Assembly: GCF_010093535.1 (NCBI RefSeq)
Contig: NW_022985196.1
Location: forward strand, 372,001-436,000
DNA length: 64,000 nucleotides
Reading direction: 5' to 3'
DNA from: Lindgomyces ingoldianus
Taxonomy: Eukaryota > Ascomycota > Dothideomycetes > Pleosporales > Lindgomycetaceae
Within the stretch, counting starts at the first letter, position 1. Every line of letters starts with the position of its first letter. The notes below the pieces were generated by a model. The model was not told the origin of the DNA, ran no database searches, and saw only the letters and a list, made by a program, of their open reading frames with translations. Below are positions 57,620 through 64,000 of this stretch, one piece after another. The position numbers and the translations under genes were made by a program.

Positions 57620-60600
57620 GTGAGACGCCAGAAGTCGTCAGCCGTTTAGGCTTGGGCTTGAACAGCGTGCTGTTCGCGTAAAGTCTTTTCCCCGAGTCGA
57701 ACTGTACGTGTCGCACGACACTTGCAGAGCCAAACGTAGGTGTTCGAGGAATCAGGAACCGCTAAATGAGATTTACGTCAGCGGAGGATCCTGGCGTTAA
57801 TCGCGAGCTGAGCATCTCCTCGGAATCTGAACAGCGGACACTGCCAAGGCTGGTTCGGCGGCTCGCCCGCTCAGGACCAGACCGAGGACTACTCTTGACA
57901 TTTCAGGCAAGAAGGACGGATAACCACTTTTCTGTAAGATTGCTTTGGTCCAAACTTATCCAGCACACACTTGGACGACGAATTTCACCGTCTGCATTCA
58001 CGACAATTTACGGGTTACCCTCACGTTAGTAGACACCCCGGATATCGATGCGTCCTTTCCATGCATCCCGGAAAGGAACTTAATCCCACGACAGCACAGC
58101 GCATCCCATTAACGCAAGCATCCGAATCACCCGAATGCGACCCGTTCCTGCATCATGGCCCAGGTTCACTGGCTGAAAGCCCCATGTCTGTTATTCGCTC
58201 GTCTTCGTGGCGTGACAAAAGCGTCATTGGGCTTTTGTGAGCGAGCGTGAGCCGGCATGGTGGGACTGGCCGAAAATGTGCGCTGTGTGTCGTCTGGCTG
58301 CCGGAATTGGGCGGGAAAGTGGGGGTGGGGATGTGAAATGACAAAGAGTTACCTTCCACATTTCTAGAGTTCAAGGGGCATGTACGATTTGGCACGGTAC
58401 AAAAAGATGTTGGAGCTTGCATTATGATGAGTGCAATTTCGCGTTTTGCAAGAGTGGATTTATTGATTTTAGCGCTTGGCGTTCAGCATTTATTACGAAG
58501 GAAAGGATAAATGAGCATGTTCTTGCGGTGAGCGAAGGAAGAATCGCATGCTGGGCTCGCCTCCTCTCTCGTCTGTTTGCTTTTCTTGCTTTGCAGCGAA
58601 CGAACGACATACGGCATGTATGCCTGTACTTCGCCCCGGCGTCGGTCTAGCCCTGTCTTTTTTTTCACCAACTGCATCTTTTCAACAGTAACTGCATCAT
58701 CTCACTTTCGAATGCTGGAGTTGGTTTCATGTGCAGTGCAGTGCATTGCATTGCACTGCATACCCTCGGCCGCTTGGACGGCTGTTGTTCTCGATTGCAT
58801 GATATTTTTCTTTGTCTGGTTTTATATCCGATGAGCTTAGATTTCTTATACTCTGGTAGTAGGGGAGGGGGGAAGGGGTGTGTTAGATTGAATATATTCT
58901 TGAATCAGAATTAGATTCCTGACTTCAAGGTGTATCTTCAGCTCGCGAGAATTCAAATCAAAGATAGGTGTACTATGTAGATATAGAGTTGCGACCAAAA
59001 CTCTGAGAGCTCCTACTGTGGGCTTCACGGAAGTGTCTAGGAGATGAGCCCAGAGGAAATGACATCGAATAGTTGGGCGGGCATTCTGTAGCAGGTGATC
59101 GGAGAAACCAGCAGATACAAATATATATTTACTTAACTTTTGGTTCTTGGAGAATAACGACTGTTTGTAGTCTAGAAACTAAAGCAAATATAGCCCAGAG
59201 CTTCTCGCCTGTATCCGGTCTACCTTCCAGCTATCTCTGTATCTCTTTCCTCCCTGTTCTATTCGGATTGCGGAGAACTACGACACATTCGCACGGCCCC
59301 CTAAGAACAGACTGCAGCTCCAGCTGTAATATGGGAAAGTATGGGAGGAGCGCCTTCGAACTGCCGACTGGAACATATGCGCTTACTTTGGCGGTACAGA
59401 TGTGATGATAGGGTACCAGTCGCTTGCTCACACTTCCCTGTGGGGCCTTTATTCACAATAATCTGGGAAATACCTCAGCATGTAACAGTAATGAATGAAT
59501 GCTAGATAAGAACAGCAGGGAGAGGGAACGAGAAAGATAATATTAAGCTTGTTTGATGTTGTAATTGTGGAAGGGTATTGGTGAGAAGTTTACGAGTCTG
59601 GGGGGCGGGTGGAAGGGCAGGGGTGAGAAGCTTAAGTTTAAGCTTTAAATCTTAATCCATGAAGTTTGCAAGCGCGGATGATGCAATTAGGGAAAGTGAT
59701 GAATGAGGTGATAATGAGTAGTAGTGTACACTGCTATTTACTTTGTGTAGGAGTGAGATGTGCTGAGCCTAGGGCTGGAGTGGGATGCTCGGACCGTGCC
59801 GGAGGGATTGGTTGAGAAATGTGCTATGTATCGCGATGGTTGGTTTGGTGAGTATGTGGGTCAATTAAGTGGACTGCGCTACCAAATCGGTATTTCAAAA
59901 TTGGTAGAGAGGGTAAGCTTGGAAGGCTCGGTTTTATCTGTGGGAGGATAGAGCGTGACGAGGGATTGGTGAGTTATTGGTGAGTTGACAGGATGACGGA
60001 TAGCAGCCGACGCAACTCAAATCAATTATTCGATTCAGTATGGAAGCAAGGAAGTCAACCCCCGCAGACCTAACTAAAGCATTAGAGGTCCCACTGCAGC
60101 CTCAGGCTGGTAGGACTCTTCTGGAACCCCTCACCCGATGTTGCTATTCGCTTTGAAGTCGGTGTTCTGTGCGCGGTGTTCTGAGGGCAGCTGAAATCTC
60201 TACTCACCTGCACGACACCGCCGTTTCAGCCGCTCTCAACGATCAGAGTTCCCCAAGTCGACCTTGCAGTAGTCTTCAGACAACTCAAAGGGGGCTCTGG
60301 AAAGGGAGAGGCGTTGTTTGAACAAGTTTGACAGAAGCGTCGAGCTGGACGCGGCGATTGGTGATTTGAGCTCTCGGATGTGCCGCAGAAGGGCTGCCGG
60401 CAGATGCCACACACCCGACGTCTCGGGGCTTGTCGCACAGGACAGCCAGCCCTAATCCTCCTTCCCATCCCAAGCCCCTTGGCACAGAATCAAGCCTCGA
60501 CCCCAACTGTGCCTCGTCGCCAATCCATTCTCAACGCCATCAGACCCGTCTTGGAGCCATGTCGCCCGTTTGAATGTTTACATCCATGAGAGTTCCCGCC

Positions 60601-60639
60601 TCGGCCGCCCCTGCTGCTGGACCAGTATAGTCACCGAGG
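57620..60639. other. Intergenic 3.0 kb
   Basis: No gene recognised. Contains a short hairpin-forming repeat at about 58732-58760 (TGCAGTGCA ... TGCACTGCA around GTGCATTGCAT), a polypurine stretch near 58859-58880, and short frames such as 59760-59951 without support. The end (60200-60639) is GC-rich and likely the palH promoter and leader. It includes one CTTGGC at 60478-60483, the complement of a PacC-type hexamer, which could be chance. Confidence 0.5.
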
Positions 60640-63093
60640 ATGGACGACCCGGCGCGGGTGCGGAGGGCCCAACTCTTCGACGGCCAGCCCACCACCACCG
60701 AGTCGTATCGCGTATGTATACACAACTGAGATCGCCTGCGAGAGAGTTTACACTGACGGCGTTTGCGACAGCACTGTGTCCCCTTCAAGCTTCCCTCGGA
60801 CGGCGTCATCCAGATCAACCCAGAATACGCTGTCACGTTGACAGCCGACGCTGTCTTCACTCCACAATGCACGAGCGCACAGAAAACGCAGGCGTTGGGC
60901 GAGGAGATGGGCGGCGTAACGAGCATTTCGGACATGCGGGACCCTTTCCACGCTTCTATCACCCCGCAGGCCTATGCGACGGGCGCCGCGACCGTCATCG
61001 CGTGGATGCTTGTCATCATGCTTCTCATAACACCACGCACCTTCTTCGTAGGTGGGTCAGGAGGGAGGTCGGGATTGATGGGCAGACGCGGCATAATCGG
61101 CGGAGCCACTGGAGGGGGATCGATTATTGGAGTCGGAACACGCCCTTGGCTGCAAAAGGTCGCTGCGCTGACCGTCGCCATTTCGCTGACGCTTGCTACC
61201 GCCGACACGTTCAAGATCGCCGAAGTGCAGTACAAGGAGGGCTTCATGGATGCGATGAAGCTGCGAGACGAGGTCGTGTCTGGCATGGAGATCAAGGTGT
61301 CACGTGTCATCTCAGACGTGTTCCTCTGGCTCGCACAAGTCCAGACACTGATACGCCTATTCCCGCGACATAAAGAGAAGGTTATTATCAAATGGGTCGG
61401 ATTCGCACTCATAGTCCTAGACATCACGTTCAGCTCCCTCAACAGTTTTGGCCCGTACAACGACAACGGCCGTCCTCGCCATTTCGAAACCGCCATCCCA
61501 GCTTTGAGTTACCTCTTTCAGTTATCCCTTAGCATGCTCTACGCTGCCTGGGTCATGTACTACGCCATCACGAAGCGCAGATACGCCTTTTATCATTCCA
61601 TGATGTGGAATATCACCATCGTCGCTCTTCTTTCCCTTGTTGCCATTCTTACCCCTGTTGTTTTCTTTATTACCGATATCTCTAATTACACCATTGCCGG
61701 TTGGGGAGACTATTTTAGATGGGTGGGTGCTGCAGCAGCTAGTGTTATTGTTTGGGAGTGGGTGGAACGAATCGAGGCACTAGAAAGAGAGGAAAGGAAA
61801 GATGGAATTCTTGGAAGAGAGATTTATGATGGGGATGAGATGCTCGAGACTACACCTTCTCTGGAGGTTAGCTGGCCCCGACCACATCGAAATAGCTGGG
61901 TATCCGACAATGGAGATCCAAAGAAGCCAGGCGATGGCGGCGCTGGTGGAGGAGGAGCCTTCGCGTCGGGTGCGGCTGGCCATAGCTTCAGCAGTCTTGC
62001 CCAACGACTGGGGCGATCGAGAATCCAACGAAAGACAGAGGCCCAGAAGAAACGAACAATCCATATCCCGCCGCCTGCGCCCGCACTCCGTCGATCTGAG
62101 TCTGGTCAACGATCAAATCGGAACTCACGATCCTATATTCCTTTACAGAGTCCTCTCCCTATTCCTGTTATCTCGTCACCTGTTAGTAGAACAGACACAA
62201 CAAGTGCAGACAGCACAGTGTATACGATACGCTATCATCCTATTAGCAATTCCCCGCCAACAGTAAGACACCCTGTCTCGGTGGAGGACCGGTTAGGACG
62301 TACTCCTTCAAACAGTGCGCAAAATACACAGGGTCACTCAGCAAATGAGGACCCAGAGAAAGCTTCAGAGGAAGCGGAACGAACGCAAGGCAGAAGCAGA
62401 TGGCATTGGCAGGCTGTAGCCAATCCGTTCAGACGAAGAGGTCGATCGCCGCCGCCCGAAGTCCAGCGAGGAAGAGTTATCGAGCCGCTAGGTATAGAGG
62501 ACGTTTCAGCCAACATTCCGCCGCGGAACTATACCGGCCTAGCACTGAAAGATCGATTAGGGACATTAGCTGCGCAGCAAGGAGAGAGGTTCCGCAAGAA
62601 GAGCAGTGGCGGACAGCAAACAGAGCTCAACCTTCCTGTCACAATAATTCCTGCTCAGCCACGAGGAAGGACATGGTCACCTGAGATTCTGCTGCAGCAA
62701 CAGCCACAAGTGTCTAGCACAGCAGGTGTTCAAGTCTCGAGAGATCCACCCCGATCAGTGCCCATGGGCACGGAGATCCACGATACTCCATCAACTCCTC
62801 AGCTATATGGGTCTCCGAATCCGGCCGATGCTACACAGGAACCGTCAGGCTCGCCGTCACATCATAACTCACGTGTTCGGTTTACCCCAGAGACGTTCCT
62901 GATACCGGGTACAAGGCAATCAGTGGACACAGAAGCGAGGATGTCTCCACATCCACACTCTGTTATATCGCTAGGAACAGAGAAACGGGAACCCCAAGCA
63001 TCCGACTCCTCTCTAAAGGCATCTAATGAACAGTCCGCAAATGCCACCAACATAGCGAACGGCCGTGTATCACCCACCAACCATAACAGGTAA
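60640..63093 (+). CDS. palH: pH-response regulator PalH/Rim21
   Basis: Exon 1 60640-60711 (24 codons), intron 60712-60771 (GTATGT...CGACAG), exon 2 60772-63093; 797 residues. The N-terminus, with TTTESYRHCVPF across the splice, fits the PalH family. Seven hydrophobic segments span residues about 90-375 (for example ATVIAWMLVIMLLI and FALIVLDITFSSLN), followed by WEWVERIEALEREE and a 400-residue hydrophilic, Ser/Pro/Arg-rich tail. PalH/Rim21 is the plasma-membrane sensor of ambient alkaline pH. Its tail binds the arrestin-like PalF/Rim8, leading to PacC/Rim101 activation. Length and topology agree with ascomycete homologues. Confidence 0.93.
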
Positions 63094-63775
63094 TGGTATC
63101 TACCACTCTCGGTAATCTTCCTTCTGTACCTACGAAACATGTTTCTGAGCATCAATTTTGATTCAAGAATCTGGAAAAGGCGCATGGTCGGCGACATGGG
63201 AAACACAGGCGGGTCTTTGGAAGCGAACTGCATAACATTGGGCATGAGATTTTGGCGAACTGGTGACGTGTTTTTCTTTGGATCTGGGAGGTTTCTTTTG
63301 GCGATTACTGTGGTATTCCTAGGATGGAAACGATACCCGCCCGAGTTCTGAGATTTGGCTGATTCAATCATTGGGTTGGGATGGGAAAATCATGGGATTG
63401 TGGGCGTGCGGATTGCAAGCGAGCATGTTTAGATTTAGGAATATTGAGACAATGCGTAGCAAGCAAGCCAGTAGGCAATTCAAAATGTATTCGAATTCAG
63501 TGTGGTTGCATTTGCCAAGGTGACAAGAGATGCACCAGCGCACGCTGAACGGCTATCGAACGCTCGGACCACATGTACCAAGACGTGTGCAAGCTTCCCT
63601 GTTCCATGCGCGGGCGGTATCCTTCGCCGTATATCATAGCTCGAGTTACGACCATGACCTCGTCACCTTGACCTCAGTCTGTTGGGACCTCGAACGTTAC
63701 AGGCATCCATCTACAAGCCGTGAAATACTCGAACCTCCTTTGTGAAGTTCATATTCTCCACTCCCCGCAGTAGCA
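63094..63775. other. Intergenic between palH and the sorting-nexin gene
   Basis: 682 bp covering the palH 3' UTR and the next promoter. Short frames only, no recognisable gene. Confidence 0.6.
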
Positions 63776-64000
63776 ATGTCTCTGTTTGGCGATGACGACC
63801 TACCCTCGCGGCCAAAACAATCGGCCCTCTTCGACGACGACCCAAAGCCCGCGTCTAGGTCGGGCAATAGTCTTTTCGCTGACGACTTCCATGGCGATGA
63901 TTCCCCGTGGGGCTTCCCGACGCCCAAGAAGGCGGCCCGCGGTTCACTAGTTAGGTCGTTGCTTCCTGCTTCGGACGTACCTGATGCTTACATCGACGCT
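63776..64000 (+). CDS. mvp1: Sorting nexin MVP1-like, 5' part only
   Basis: ATG at 63776 follows CCCGCAGTAGCA. 75 codons are open to the window edge. The sequence begins MSLFGDDDLP, then SLFADDF and DDSPWGFPTPKKAARG, followed by LLPASDVPDAYIDA. This is the N-terminal signature of fungal MVP1 (SNX8-type) proteins, before the PX domain, which lies outside the window. MVP1 acts in endosomal sorting with the retromer pathway. No intron is seen in this part. Confidence 0.8.
   Translation, partial: MSLFGDDDLPSRPKQSALFDDDPKPASRSGNSLFADDFHGDDSPWGFPTPKKAARGSLVRSLLPASDVPDAYIDA

Noticed and set aside
57620..60639. tRNA or other RNA gene in the long intergenic region
   Set aside because: No cloverleaf-like arms or internal promoter boxes were found by reading both strands.
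60570..61373. 267-codon frame overlapping palH
   Set aside because: Different phase from the membrane protein; Arg/His-rich composition typical of a shadow frame.

Overview
The window looks like one chromosome arm segment of a filamentous ascomycete (Pezizomycotina). The short introns, palH/rim21 and MVP1-type genes, Fot1/pogo and chromodomain Ty3/gypsy elements, and very strong RIP-type decay (C-to-T on both strands; TAA/TAG where CAA, CAG or TGG is expected) suggest a Dothideomycete such as a Pleosporales. The species assignment is inference. The window has two halves: an AT-rich, RIP-degraded transposon block (1 to about 42.4 kb) and a normal-GC gene block (about 42.6 to 64 kb). A small normal-GC island at 9.6-10.9 kb sits inside the AT block.

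The AT block can be dissected by target-site duplications (TSDs). Left part: a truncated plus-strand Ty3/gypsy copy (1-4405) carries a complete Fot1/pogo element (816-2645, TA TSD). It abuts a second, damaged pogo element (4406-8032). That element contains a fold-back pogo derivative (4538-6213), which itself contains a 555-bp miniature LTR element (5586-6140, TSD GGTCT), plus a solo LTR (7366-7645, TSD CTTAG). A third pogo copy lies at 8443-9574. Right part: an internally deleted gypsy (12574-42400) is split by a minus-strand copy of the same family (14431-41485, TSD ACATG). That copy is split by a miniature LTR element (15257-15674, TSD CCTTA), by another chromodomain gypsy (17482-33738, TSD CCTTT) that is itself split by a fourth gypsy (21720-29459, TSD TATAA), and by three fold-back pogo derivatives (34687, 37570, 39950). 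With the inserts removed, the 14431-41485 element is about 7.07 kb, a normal gypsy size.

The gene block begins with damaged accessory genes. These are a PD-(D/E)XK-like gene with a probable frameshift (44597-46025, minus), the C-terminal WD40-like tail of a fungal NLR/NACHT protein (46764-47108, minus) and a broken RING/IBR ubiquitin-ligase-like gene (49275-50425, minus). Then come intact housekeeping genes, all on the plus strand: an ASE1/MAP65 spindle-midzone protein (51866-54307, five exons), a conserved protein of unknown function (56138-57619), the alkaline-pH sensor PalH/Rim21 (60640-63093, two exons), and the start of an MVP1-type sorting nexin running off the edge (63776-64000). Gene decay increases from the housekeeping block toward the transposon block.

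The most unusual observations are the pogo derivatives that are near-palindromes of two transposase half-copies; probable antisense coding regions, RIP-scarred but with readable frames, between the chromodomain and 3' LTR of two different gypsy families; two miniature LTR elements with exact boundaries; and LTR pairs in which the outer edges kept their GC while the inner edges were heavily mutated.
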